A DNA stretch of 64,000 nucleotides, taken from assembly GCA_000622025.1 (NCBI GenBank), contig KK211389.1, forward strand, positions 186,001-250,000, read 5' to 3'. The notes under the pieces are model-generated. The model worked only from the letters and a program-made list of their open reading frames with translations. It had not been told where the DNA came from and ran no database searches. Below are positions 36,501 through 44,332 of the stretch, piece by piece; the stretch's first letter is position 1, and the number at the start of each line of letters is the position of its first letter. A program made the translations under genes and the position numbers. Source of the stretch: Lachnospiraceae bacterium AD3010 (GTDB lineage: Bacteria > Bacillota > Clostridia > Lachnospirales > Lachnospiraceae).

Positions 36501-37438
36501 ACGGTCTGTCCCTCAACGGAATACCATCTGTATTCCTCATCCTCGTTCTTATGATATCTGAACTCTATAGGCCCTGTGAGCCTGCCCTCCATAAAGAGCT
36601 TGATCTTCTCAACATCGTTCGGATATATCTTCTTTCCGCTGCTAAGAGAAGACAGGAAATCCTTAATAACCTTCTTTCCGCCCACCTTGACATTGTCATG
36701 TCCGTCAAAGCTTCCGAAGGTTATCAGCTCGTCAGAAGTATAGTTATAATCGACTATGATATCATTGGAATTCTCAAAAGCCAGGAAGTACCTCTCCTCA
36801 TCCGACCTTACCTCTTCCATAAGGTTGTCTTCCCTTATGATATGCTCCTCCTCGGTCTTCGCGATGTAGTAGATAAGGGGCACAACTATCACAAATTCAA
36901 TCGTAAGTCCCAGCACATATCCGATATAGACAGGAAGCTGCTCTCCCCCGAGAAAGCCCAAAAGATAATGCATATTCCGCCAATTTGCCACCCTGACCCA
37001 CATAGCGATAAGCATCAGAATGTAATTCATCCCGGCGGAAAAAAGGGTGAGGACCGGATCAATATAGAAAAGCGTAAGTATCGTGGAAAGTATAAAGGAG
37101 ATCCAAATCCCCACATGCGGGAGAAGTGCTACGGAAAACACCCCGAGAGACAGGGCGATCACATTAAAAAATTTATTGAAAACAATATTTCCCGAGGCCT
37201 TATTCACCATAGCCGTGGATACAGCCACGCTGCTGACCACCGCACAGAAGATCACGAGGTGCGGGATCGACATTGTAAAGATATTCAGATAACGGAGAAC
37301 GACAACAAGAGGTATTGATACCATGATCCATGGCATCACACCAGCCGTGATGCGGTTCATATTGGCATCATTCTCGACAAGATAGCGGTTGGCGCTTCTT
37401 GCTTTGCTTATGGAATTGATCTTTCTGCCTTTTTCCAT
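33575..37438 (-). CDS. Membrane hybrid sensor histidine kinase/response regulator with Hpt
   Basis: A 1287-aa sensor. About six membrane helices (35-200) are followed by a PAS domain (about 205-335, 'AFENSNDIIVDYNYTSDELI') and a GGDEF-like region without the GGDEF motif (about 350-490). Then come a GAF-type domain (about 515-665), HisKA with His in 'FLSSMSHEIRTPMNAIAG' (about 687), HATPase ('NNSVKYTDKG', 'DTGIGIKDEDMPKLFESF', 'GTGLGLAVCKNLL') and a receiver with Asp in 'DVIFMDHMMPGMDG' (about 980). An Hpt with His in 'SVHALKSSARYIGADEL' (about 1138) and an acidic coiled tail complete it. A full four-step phosphorelay in one chain. The signal is unknown. Confidence 0.93.
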   Translation of the reverse strand: MEKGRKINSISKARSANRYLVENDANMNRITAGVMPWIMVSIPLVVVLRYLNIFTMSIPHLVIFCAVVSSVAVSTAMVNKASGNIVFNKFFNVIALSLGVFSVALLPHVGIWISFILSTILTLFYIDPVLTLFSAGMNYILMLIAMWVRVANWRNMHYLLGFLGGEQLPVYIGYVLGLTIEFVIVVPLIYYIAKTEEEHIIREDNLMEEVRSDEERYFLAFENSNDIIVDYNYTSDELITFGSFDGHDNVKVGGKKVIKDFLSSLSSGKKIYPNDVEKIKLFMEGRLTGPIEFRYHKNEDEEYRWYSVEGQTVYNEQTGEAERGVGRVKDITAEKREEQILLERVARDRVTNFIQWDVGLRLLSQKTSDEGPGNVASICYIHFSNFSEIADVMGRVFLDAVIERMAEGIRNLTAEDDLKIRISDPSFVVYFSNPTDEVMEIFDSRIKEGLDSLNINKGAGMGLKYTITYFHGLADLMEAMPMEEKFQINSVPDSQKDNPYFGEIIPFVFNVLQRSKELQSAVELTLERISSQFNIDFIHILERDSTTTLESFSCIGEFDKVHRLGCPFLGRKFNVDKDDFDKARKLLEKDDVIRVDHNFFDFLKGDTGDFLDALGTSGIICFIRSEDEIRGCIFYEKSDRDYEWPQELIDALSELSSIIASFILKNMADQASAAKSNFLSSMSHEIRTPMNAIAGFSELILSEKNISDKTRSYAGNIRSSANNLLGIINQILDFSKIESGKFEIIEDNYAMSSLLNDITSIIGIQISEKPIKFTVNIGNHIPEGLYGDVMRIRQIFINILNNSVKYTDKGEITLSVDWRPKNDESGELIAAVKDTGIGIKDEDMPKLFESFMQIDTRRNRGITGTGLGLAVCKNLLNLMGGSIEVESVYGEGSTFSFSIPQRIVDNTDCSFVFGESRVKNEEFSLPFVCPDVRILVVDDNRVNLEVAKGLISQYGASVNLASSGIEALAHLEEDEPYDVIFMDHMMPGMDGIETTVKIREKYTTPVIALTANAIKGVEEEFLNAGMNDYLTKPIELKRLMEVMDKWIPEKKKKRDPKDINEVSDMVNGSSAVRDTNESGNREWLRHLVDIDVNKGLENSLKDLEMYKTLLNSFIMSNKPETFESQLASHDLAAYQISVHALKSSARYIGADELSNLAKHFEDLARDREEEKILDEKEGLETLLSRVLMEIETALQEEEAEGETEAGEDSDQGELLPDEDVRERLQRIVSLLQDMDTDEAETELGEFTELSGVRPEIKKEAKNALKLLRDFDYDEAEECIESALRNMV

Positions 37439-37487
37439 ATTTCTATAACAGTCGTTCTCTTACATCAATAAGCCGCGTCCATACGCC

Positions 37488-37514
37488 GGACATTATATTA
37501 TACTATATTTGTCC
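37488..37514 (-). promoter_or_regulatory. Palindrome overlapping the -10 region of the hybrid kinase gene
   Basis: GGACA and TGTCC arms enclose the A/T-rich core on which two overlapping minus-strand TATAAT boxes fall (37497-37502 and 37492-37497). It lies 50-76 nt before the kinase start, so it may be a promoter with a built-in operator. Confidence 0.45.
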
Positions 37515-37529
37515 TGTTTTATTAAGTAT

Positions 37530-38651
37530 TTATTCCCTGTTTCTTATTATTTCCGTGATTTTTTCAACGGCCTCACGAGAGAGCTCCGAGTACATGGGAA
37601 TGGTCATAACCTGTTCTGCAGCCCTAAGCGCTGCGGGAGTCTCACTGCTGTCATAGCTTTCCCTGTAGCAGTCAAGCTCGGTTATCATCGGATAGAAATA
37701 CTTCCTTGCACCTATCCCCTTCTCTGCAAGGAGCTTAAATAAAGCGTCCCTGCTTAAGCCGTAGCTCTCTTTATCGATAAATATCGGGAAATATGCGAAA
37801 TTGCCCTTTACGTCTTCTCTTTCCCCTATCAGCCTTACCCCGTCTATATCCTTTAATCTCTCACGGTAGAGATCACTTACCTTCTTTCTCTTCTCTATCT
37901 CCGAATCGACGTGGCGGAGGTTACATAGCCCCATGGCTGCGGAAAACTCGCTCATCTTGGCATTTGGAGAAATATATCTCACTGTCTCCTCATCCACGAT
38001 TCCGAAATCCCTTGTCTGGGTTATGATCCTGCTCTCAGCCTCCGAATGACAGCAGACTGCTCCTCCCTCTATGGTATTAAAGACCTTTGTGGCATGGAAG
38101 GAAAAACAGGAAAGATCCCCGAAGGAACCGCTTCCCCTCCACTCTCCGTCATAATAAAGCCTTACTCCGAAGGTGTGAGCCGCATCATATATGACCTTAA
38201 GATCGTGCTTTTTGGCTATCTCACCGATCTTTTTTACATCACACATGTTACCGTATACATGGACCGGCATTATGGCGACTGTATTTTCGGTGATCTTCTC
38301 CTCTATACTGTCGGGATCCAGACAGCAGTCAGCCTCCCTGATATCCGCAAAAACAGGCTTGAATCCGCTACGGACTATGGCATGTGTCGTTGATACAAAG
38401 GTAAAGGGAGTTGTTATTACCTCTCCTCCCTTCCTAAGGTTAAGAAGCTCCAGAGCAAGCTCCAGAGCCGCATGACCATTAACCGTTAAGGCGAGAGCCT
38501 CTACCCCGAGATACTCCCTAAGTCTTTCCGCCAGCTCCTCATGCTTTACTCCGGCATTTGTGATCCAGCGGCTTTCAAAGAGAGGCTCGATTTCCTTCAT
38601 ATATTCCTTTAGCTCCGGCATTGAGGAGCGTGTTACCGGGATCCTATGCAT
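37530..38651 (-). CDS. DegT/DnrJ/EryC1/StrS-family aminotransferase
   Basis: A 373-aa PLP enzyme of the sugar-aminotransferase type. PLP pocket: 'NGHAALELALELL' (phosphate contact), 'IYDAAHTFGVR' (Asp to the pyridine N), 'FHATKVFNTIEGGAV' (Schiff-base Lys, about residue 190), then 'MSEFSAAMGLCNL'. Family members transaminate keto-sugar nucleotides for surface glycans. The downstream half of a two-gene unit: its start overlaps the glycosyltransferase stop by 19 nt, which supports a shared glycan pathway. Confidence 0.92.
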   Translation of the reverse strand: MHRIPVTRSSMPELKEYMKEIEPLFESRWITNAGVKHEELAERLREYLGVEALALTVNGHAALELALELLNLRKGGEVITTPFTFVSTTHAIVRSGFKPVFADIREADCCLDPDSIEEKITENTVAIMPVHVYGNMCDVKKIGEIAKKHDLKVIYDAAHTFGVRLYYDGEWRGSGSFGDLSCFSFHATKVFNTIEGGAVCCHSEAESRIITQTRDFGIVDEETVRYISPNAKMSEFSAAMGLCNLRHVDSEIEKRKKVSDLYRERLKDIDGVRLIGEREDVKGNFAYFPIFIDKESYGLSRDALFKLLAEKGIGARKYFYPMITELDCYRESYDSSETPAALRAAEQVMTIPMYSELSREAVEKITEIIRNRE

Positions 38652-39793
38652 TTCTCGTATATCTCCATAAGCATTCTGTAGTTTTCTTCGGGAGTATAGG
38701 GCAGGAGGCTTTTCTTATCAAAGTCATATAAGCCTGAATCCTTATCCCTGTCAAAGTCCTCTATCCTTTTTGGAAGCTCAGCTATATCCTTCATAAGAGG
38801 TTTATCGCTTCCGTAAATATCCTTTAAGAGATTTCCTCCGTTCCCGAGATCAAGTCCTATAACAGGTGTTCCCCTTGAAAAGCTCTCGATTATTGTCATA
38901 CCAAAGCCCTCATACCATTTCGAAGCAAAGATCATAGCCTTTGAGCCTTCCAGTAATTTCAGGGCTTCCTCATTATCCACCCTTCCGAGGAAGCGGATAT
39001 TATATCTTTCATAGTCTGACCTTAGCCGGTTCTCATATTCCTCTTCCCCGCTTCCGGCCACATTCAAAACATAGCTCTCCGGGAGCCTGCTCCACATTTT
39101 AAGAATATCCTCTATTCCCTTAAGGGGGTCAAGACGTCCGAGATAAAGGAAATCCTGTCTTTTATCCTCTCTGTCCCCCTTATTAAGATCAAAGCCGAAG
39201 GAAAAATTGGGTTTAACGAAAATATCCTCCCCATTGAAGCCCGCAGAGACAAAAATATCCCTGTTGAAATCCGTAAGAGCGATATATTTTAAGCCCTCAT
39301 ATAAGCCATGTCTCTCGGCATAGTCATTTATCCTTAAGTTTAGCAGGGTATGCAGACGGTTTCCGTGATAGCAGCCATGGAGAAGCGCCGGGAGCTTTGC
39401 AGTCCTTCCATCCTTAAGGCATTCCCTGCATATTTTTCCATCCCTGAAAAGCATGGCATTAATGCAGAGCATACGAAAATTATGGAGAGTACGTATAACC
39501 GGAACATTCTCCTCCTTTGCAGCCTTAAATACAGAGGGAGAGATAAGGAAACGCTCGTTATGCACATGGACTATGTCTATTTCATTTGCCCTTATTAAGT
39601 TCCTGACACCCCGGAAGCTCCTCTCCGAGAATACAGCCTCGGACAAAAGATCCTCAGGCTCCATATCATCATTATCCTTGGTATAGGTTATGACATTCTG
39701 TCCGTGGGATTTAAGAAGCTCCGCCTCATTCCTGTAGACCGTATCCTCTCCCCCGGGAGTCCTGTAAAAATTGTGTATGAGAAGTATGTTCAT
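38633..39793 (-). CDS. Glycosyltransferase family 4 protein
   Basis: A 386-aa GT-B retaining glycosyltransferase. N-terminal acceptor domain: 'NILLIHNFYRTPGGEDTVYRNEAELL' (with the GGE turn), 'VHVHNERFLISPSVF'. Donor domain: 'DFLYLGRLDPLKGIEDIL', 'VAGSGEEEYENRL', 'FASKWYEGFGMTIIESFSRGTPVIGLDLGNGG' with the E-x7-E signature. A cluster of Cys at 109-125 ('CINAMLFRDGKICREC') is common in polysaccharide enzymes of this type. Cytoplasmic, acting on a lipid-linked or nucleotide-sugar-derived glycan. Specificity unknown. Confidence 0.92.
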   Translation of the reverse strand: MNILLIHNFYRTPGGEDTVYRNEAELLKSHGQNVITYTKDNDDMEPEDLLSEAVFSERSFRGVRNLIRANEIDIVHVHNERFLISPSVFKAAKEENVPVIRTLHNFRMLCINAMLFRDGKICRECLKDGRTAKLPALLHGCYHGNRLHTLLNLRINDYAERHGLYEGLKYIALTDFNRDIFVSAGFNGEDIFVKPNFSFGFDLNKGDREDKRQDFLYLGRLDPLKGIEDILKMWSRLPESYVLNVAGSGEEEYENRLRSDYERYNIRFLGRVDNEEALKLLEGSKAMIFASKWYEGFGMTIIESFSRGTPVIGLDLGNGGNLLKDIYGSDKPLMKDIAELPKRIEDFDRDKDSGLYDFDKKSLLPYTPEENYRMLMEIYEKCIGSR

Positions 39794-39843
39794 TTATCGT
39801 ATGGTACCGGGCCGGAAAAGATATCTTCTCTCCATCCAAAACC

Positions 39844-39868
39844 AAAAACGGCGGTGGTCTTCCCGCCG
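39844..39868 (-). terminator. Terminator of the DUF2953-gerW unit
   Basis: On the minus strand CGGCGG pairs with CCGCCG around an 8-nt loop, followed by TTTTTGGTTTT. It lies 33 nt after the gerW stop. Confidence 0.8.
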
Positions 39869-39900
39869 CCGGTCAGGTCACCGGTAAAAAATTAAGATCC

Positions 39901-40302
39901 TTATTTGTTTTCAGACCTGTCAAAGGCAATATCCACAGCCTCTTCATCTGTCAGGTTGTGTTCCCTGTCCTTAGGCTCCGTGAACCTTCCGAGGAGCTCC
40001 GGTACAAGATCCAGTATCCTGGTCACTGCATCCTGATTTCTAATGTTTATAAGACGGGTCTTTCCGTCCTTTACCATTATAACGGCATTGGGAGTCATCC
40101 TTCCTCCCATTCCGCCCCTGTCGGCGCTCTTTTTATCAGCCTGTCCCGTTCCTGCGGCTACTCCGAAGGAAACATCCACAAGGGGTATTAGAGTTGTATC
40201 ACCGACCTTTATCGGCTCTCCCACTACGGTCTTTGATGAGAGAAACTTGTCCATACCGCCTAAGAGGCTATCTAATACATCACCTTTTTTCAGTTCATTC
40301 AT
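39901..40302 (-). CDS. gerW: GerW (YtfJ) family sporulation protein
   Basis: A 133-aa spore-associated protein whose family is needed for normal germination in Bacillus. Typical pattern: 'GEPIKVGDTTLIPLVDVSFGVAAGTG' split by the usual Gly-rich stretch 'RGGMGGRMTPNAVIMVKDG', and 'VTRILDLVPELLGR'. It is encoded 62 nt after the DUF2953 (YtfI-like) gene, the conserved neighbour. Its presence suggests a spore-forming lineage, though non-sporulating Lachnospiraceae can also keep it. Confidence 0.93.
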   Translation of the reverse strand: MNELKKGDVLDSLLGGMDKFLSSKTVVGEPIKVGDTTLIPLVDVSFGVAAGTGQADKKSADRGGMGGRMTPNAVIMVKDGKTRLINIRNQDAVTRILDLVPELLGRFTEPKDREHNLTDEEAVDIAFDRSENK

Positions 40303-40364
40303 AATCTGAATATCTCTCCTCTGTCTTTATTCTAAACCACTGTCGCCGCTCCGACTAAAGATCC

Positions 40365-41345
40365 TTATCCTCTGATCTCTTTATAAAACTTCCTGAAATC
40401 CTTGCTGAAATAGAGCCTCCATAGTACAATCACAAGTGTTATTATCCTGATCCTGCCCTTAAATAAAAGCTCTCCTTCCATGACGCTGTTTTCAAAGTCC
40501 GGCCGCAGCCTGACCCTCTTTCCCGCAGACAGAAAAAGTGCGGAAAAGACACCGGTAAGCTCTCCGGTAAGTGCGGGGTCTTCAAAGCCGTATATGAGAT
40601 CAACACTGTATTTCCTCGGCTTTAGAGCCCGTAATATCCGCATAAGCTCATCCCAGGCGAGCTTCAGTGCATTACCTGTCGACTCATCGTTAATCAGCTC
40701 ATAGTAATGCTTTATCCTGCTCCTTAACTCATCTATTTTATCACAAAAATCCCTGTATTTATAGCCTGCATTTTCTTTTACGGACTTAAGCTTCTTTGGT
40801 AAACGCCGGAGCATCCCGGTAAAATCCTTTACCTTAGCTGAAAAGCCCTCAGGGATATCATCATCAAAGAGATGGTCTTCAATTGCAGGCTCTTCCTTTG
40901 CAGGCTCTTCACGCTTCTCCCCCTCATTCTCCCTATAAGGCTCTTTCCTTTCCTCCGCCCTATCAGCTTCCTCTTCCCTGTAAAGAAGCTCAGACGATCC
41001 TTCGGGCTCCGGGTATTCCAAAGCCTCCTCTTTTTCCTTCTTCGGACGGATCCTGATACCGAAAAGCCTTATCTCGTAGTGAAAGCCCTGCTTCTCCAAA
41101 ACCGCCTCGTCGCTGCATTCATCCTCCATGACCGACTTCAGAAATGTGAAAATACCGTGGAGTATATGCAAAAGCCAGGTGACATCGGTCCTGAAGTCGT
41201 AGTAATTGTCACCTGCCTTTATTTTCCCCTCTATCCTGTATCGGAAGGGAACAAAGAGGATGATAAGGAGTATAGAAAGTACGATCCCAAGAAGGATAAG
41301 CAGCACTATCCCGATTATCTTCAATACGGAAAGAAAAAGAGTCAT
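40365..41345 (-). CDS. DUF2953 domain protein (YtfI-like)
   Basis: A 326-aa membrane-anchored protein. A long N-terminal hydrophobic segment (residues 3-32) is followed by 'FRYRIEGKIKAGDNYYDFRTDVTWLLHIL', a Glu/Lys-rich low-complexity linker (about 105-170) and the C-terminal DUF2953 core 'YGFEDPALTGELTGVFSALF'. Its family partner is GerW/YtfJ, encoded immediately downstream, and the pair belongs to sporulation. Biochemical role unknown. The start overlaps the upstream small gene by 4 nt. Confidence 0.88.
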   Translation of the reverse strand: MTLFLSVLKIIGIVLLILLGIVLSILLIILFVPFRYRIEGKIKAGDNYYDFRTDVTWLLHILHGIFTFLKSVMEDECSDEAVLEKQGFHYEIRLFGIRIRPKKEKEEALEYPEPEGSSELLYREEEADRAEERKEPYRENEGEKREEPAKEEPAIEDHLFDDDIPEGFSAKVKDFTGMLRRLPKKLKSVKENAGYKYRDFCDKIDELRSRIKHYYELINDESTGNALKLAWDELMRILRALKPRKYSVDLIYGFEDPALTGELTGVFSALFLSAGKRVRLRPDFENSVMEGELLFKGRIRIITLVIVLWRLYFSKDFRKFYKEIRG

Positions 41346-41767
41346 GATCTGACAGCGCTGCTCCTTTCCGGCAGGCCCTCAGTTATTTTAAAGAAACGCC
41401 TGCTATCATAATCTCCCCGGCTTTCATATATCACCGACAGAATATTGGCCGACATATACTCTGCCTCCTTTTTCCCACCGGCCAGGCCCACGATCAGAAG
41501 CGGAGATCTCCTGTACCATCTCTGCTTCAGCTCCGCAGCATTATATATTTCAAGCGGATCGGAGCCGTACAGCGGTACCGCGATACAGTACACCCCGACC
41601 GTGCCTATACCGAGCTTCAGCTTCGCAATTATCTTTTTTTCTTTCCCTTTCAGACTGCGGGAAATGTACAGCTCCCGGATAAACCTCATGCCCTTAAATA
41701 TGCCATATTTTTTTAAATTAAACAACTGTGGCCGAAACAGCGGATTGGAAAGTGATTGACATAACAT
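41342..41767 (-). CDS. Conserved-looking hypothetical protein upstream of DUF2953 gene
   Basis: Up to 141 aa; the start is uncertain. An ATG at 41689 (MRFIRELYISRS) would give 115 aa but has AAGGG only 1 nt away. The body has an alternating beta pattern ('GTVGVYCIAVPLYGSDPLEIYNA') and 'LLIVGLAGGKKEAEYMSANILS', with no known family. Not membrane-bound. The overlap with the DUF2953 gene argues for a real gene in the gerW transcript. Confidence 0.65.
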   Translation of the reverse strand: MLCQSLSNPLFRPQLFNLKKYGIFKGMRFIRELYISRSLKGKEKKIIAKLKLGIGTVGVYCIAVPLYGSDPLEIYNAAELKQRWYRRSPLLIVGLAGGKKEAEYMSANILSVIYESRGDYDSRRFFKITEGLPERSSAVRS

Positions 41768-41784
41768 ATAATAACATCTAAAAT
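41756..41784 (+). promoter_or_regulatory. Sigma-A-type promoter of the HD-GYP gene
   Basis: -35 TTGACA (41756-41761), 17-nt spacer, -10 TAAAAT (41779-41784), 44 nt before the start codon. It overlaps the divergent small gene's start. Confidence 0.75.
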
Positions 41785-41827
41785 GAAACTAATGATTCTA
41801 TACTGTTTGGAGAGTATTTCAGGATAA

Positions 41828-42886
41828 ATGTATACGGTAGCACTTGCGGAATTAAAAGACGGGATGATCCTTGGCGACAATATCACCATTGGTGAGAAGG
41901 TCGTTATAAAAAAGGGTGCAAAAGTCGACAATATCATAAGAAAGCAGCTTGCAGCATACAAGCTCATTGCCGTGAATATCCTTGAAGAAGAGGATTTCGC
42001 TGAGACCTACTACGGAAAGGTAAAGGTTTCACGGGTATTTAAGAAATTCGAGGAGGACTATACCGCAAACCTTATGGCTTACAAGGTCGCGGTGGATTCC
42101 TTTATCTTCAAAAAAGTACCCTTCCGGATCCAGGATCTTCTGGAGATCGTGAAAAATCTTGTTTCTGAAAAGATGCTTGGAAGGGAGCTTTTCGCTTATC
42201 TTTATCTGCATCTTCCCACAGAGGACCAGCTCCCCTACGCCCATGGACTGAATGTGGCGCTTATCGGTAAGATCTTCGCAAGATGGCTGGGATTAAGCGA
42301 AATGGAGACCAACGAGCTCTGCATTTCAGGCTTCCTTTTTGACGTGGGAAAATATATGATACCTCCCGATATCTTATATAAGCCCACCAAGCTAAACCGC
42401 ATGGAATATGATCTGGTAAAGACCCATGCCTTCCACGGCTACTACCTTCTGGACCACTATTCGAAAAATGTGAGTCAGCATGTTCTGAATGCGACCCTGC
42501 AGCACCACGAGTATACCGACGGAACCGGCTATCCCCAGGGACTTAGGGGGAATGAGATCGACCCCTACGCCAAAGCTATGACCATTCTTGACACCTATGA
42601 GGCCATGACCAGTGCCCGCTCCTACAGGGCTGCCAAATGCCCCTATGAGGTCATACACATCCTTGAAACAAATATGCTTCAGCACTACGATGTGCAGTTT
42701 ACCCAGCTCTTCTCCAGGAATATCGTGGATGAGCTTATCGGCTGCCGCGTAATGCTGAATGACGGAAGCACCTGGGAGGTTATGATGAATAACGGAAATG
42801 ACCTGTCCCGTCCCACTCTCCGTAATGACAACGAAATCCTTGATCTCTCAAAGAACCGTGATCTTTTCATCACCGGGATACTGTGA
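41828..42886 (+). CDS. HD-GYP-type phosphohydrolase with altered HD motif
   Basis: A 352-aa protein. N-terminal region (1-110) is of the type seen before clostridial HD-GYP domains ('AELKDGMILGDNITIG'). The HD-GYP core (about 125-290) has 'YAHGLNVALIGKIF', 'GFLFDVGKYMIPPDIL', 'KTHAFHGYYLL', 'QHHEYTDGTGYP' and 'LDTYEAMTSARSYR'. Family members hydrolyse cyclic di-GMP. The signature His of HD is Phe here (FDVGK), which removes one metal ligand, so it may have changed chemistry or act as a receptor. Monocistronic, with its own promoter; it ends directly against the convergent PBP gene. Confidence 0.9.
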   Translation: MYTVALAELKDGMILGDNITIGEKVVIKKGAKVDNIIRKQLAAYKLIAVNILEEEDFAETYYGKVKVSRVFKKFEEDYTANLMAYKVAVDSFIFKKVPFRIQDLLEIVKNLVSEKMLGRELFAYLYLHLPTEDQLPYAHGLNVALIGKIFARWLGLSEMETNELCISGFLFDVGKYMIPPDILYKPTKLNRMEYDLVKTHAFHGYYLLDHYSKNVSQHVLNATLQHHEYTDGTGYPQGLRGNEIDPYAKAMTILDTYEAMTSARSYRAAKCPYEVIHILETNMLQHYDVQFTQLFSRNIVDELIGCRVMLNDGSTWEVMMNNGNDLSRPTLRNDNEILDLSKNRDLFITGIL

Positions 42887-44332
42887 TCACTGTGAGCCTC
42901 TGGCTTCAAAGATCCTTTTCGCCATAGGAACGGCGTAATCACTGCCGCTTCCCGCCCCCTCCATGATAATTGTCACGACTATATCCGGATCCTCCGGGTT
43001 TGAAAAGCCCGTAAACCAGGAGTGGCTGTTGCCTTTGATCGTCCCGTATTCCGCAGAGCCTGTTTTCCCCGCAGCGCCAAAGGGAAGGTCCTTTAGCTTC
43101 CTTCCGGTACCGTTTTCCACCACATCGGTCATATATTCCTTTAATAACTCCGCTTCCTCCTCGGACATAAGTCTCTTATATTCCTCGGGCTGGTACTCCT
43201 TTACTATGCTTCCCTGATAATTCTCTATCCTTTCGATCTCATAGGGCTTCATAAGTATCCCCTTATTTGCAATAGCGCACGTTATCAATGCCATATGCGC
43301 CGGCGACATCAGCGTATTTCCCTGTCCTATGGCACTCTGTACTATCTCCTCCTCAGAGGAACTGCCGTTTAGTACAAAGCTGCTCTTCGCTGCCGCTATA
43401 TCAAAGGGCAGCTCCTTATTAAAGAGGAGCTTTTTAGCTGTATCATTAAAGGAATCCGGATCAAGAAGGGTTCCGATATCCGAAAAAGCACTGTTGCAGG
43501 ACTTTTCATACGCTTCCTTAAGATCCAGATTTCCGTGGACAGTTGAGTGAAAGCAGCTTATCTTCGTATCTCCGTATGAGAAGCTTCCCTTGCAGTTGAA
43601 GCTGAAATCCCCGAAGGAATCCGGATTTTCCCTTATGTATTCAAGAAGCGTCACCGTCTTAAAGGTGGATCCCGGCGGATAAAGCCCCTGGGTCGCCCGG
43701 TTTACAAGAGGTGAATTCTCTCTGTCCGCAGAGATCTCCGCCCAGTTTTCTGAAACCGTATTGGGGTCAAAATCGGGCTTACTCACCATGGCAAGGATCC
43801 TTCCGGTCTTCGCTTCCATAACGATAACCGCCCCCTTATAAACCCCTAGAGCGTCAAAGGCTGTCTTTTGGAGCTTTGTGTCAAAGGTCGTGATCACGTT
43901 GTCTCCGTAATTCCTCTCCCCTGCCATTTCATGCTGCAGCCTCTCGTTTACCGGGGCATTGCTGGTAAGAAGGGCGATATTTCCCGCGTATTCTGCTCCG
44001 CATTTGCCATGTGTTGAATAGCCTGCCGCATGGGCAAAGATCTCCTTATAGGGATAGTACCTGACCTCTATATTGTCATGGTTCATCGCCTGCTCAGCCA
44101 GGATATCACCGTCCGCAGAATAGATGGTACCCCGGATAACCTTTTTTTCCAGGTTCTGCTGCCGCATATTGTATGCGCTGTTAATGGTCTTCGGCGCGTA
44201 GAGATATACGTAGGATGAGAAAAATAAGGTGATCACCAGGAAAGCGGCGACAAATATATACATTATGATGTGAAGCTCGTGATTCCGGCTCTTTTCCTTA
44301 ATGCTGCTTTTTTTCCTGACCGGATCACTCAT
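42887..44332 (-). CDS. Class B penicillin-binding protein (PbpA/FtsI-like transpeptidase)
   Basis: A peptidoglycan DD-transpeptidase of about 481 aa. One N-terminal membrane anchor (about 23-42), the dimerisation/pedestal part ('RGTIYSADGDILAEQ', 'YPYKEIFAHAAGY'), then the transpeptidase with Ser in 'PPGSTFKTVTLLEY', SxN in 'YEKSCNSAF' and KTG in 'GAAGKTGSAEYG'. The start at 44332 (MSDPVRKKSSIKE) is preceded by GGGAGGG at suitable spacing and overlaps the FtsW-like stop by 8 nt. Works with the FtsW-type glycosyltransferase encoded upstream. Confidence 0.93.
   Translation of the reverse strand: MSDPVRKKSSIKEKSRNHELHIIMYIFVAAFLVITLFFSSYVYLYAPKTINSAYNMRQQNLEKKVIRGTIYSADGDILAEQAMNHDNIEVRYYPYKEIFAHAAGYSTHGKCGAEYAGNIALLTSNAPVNERLQHEMAGERNYGDNVITTFDTKLQKTAFDALGVYKGAVIVMEAKTGRILAMVSKPDFDPNTVSENWAEISADRENSPLVNRATQGLYPPGSTFKTVTLLEYIRENPDSFGDFSFNCKGSFSYGDTKISCFHSTVHGNLDLKEAYEKSCNSAFSDIGTLLDPDSFNDTAKKLLFNKELPFDIAAAKSSFVLNGSSSEEEIVQSAIGQGNTLMSPAHMALITCAIANKGILMKPYEIERIENYQGSIVKEYQPEEYKRLMSEEEAELLKEYMTDVVENGTGRKLKDLPFGAAGKTGSAEYGTIKGNSHSWFTGFSNPEDPDIVVTIIMEGAGSGSDYAVPMAKRIFEARGSQ

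Noticed and set aside
36551-37318. 255-codon plus-strand frame opposite the hybrid kinase gene
   Set aside because: Antisense shadow of a strong coding frame, basic low-complexity translation, no ribosome site or family.
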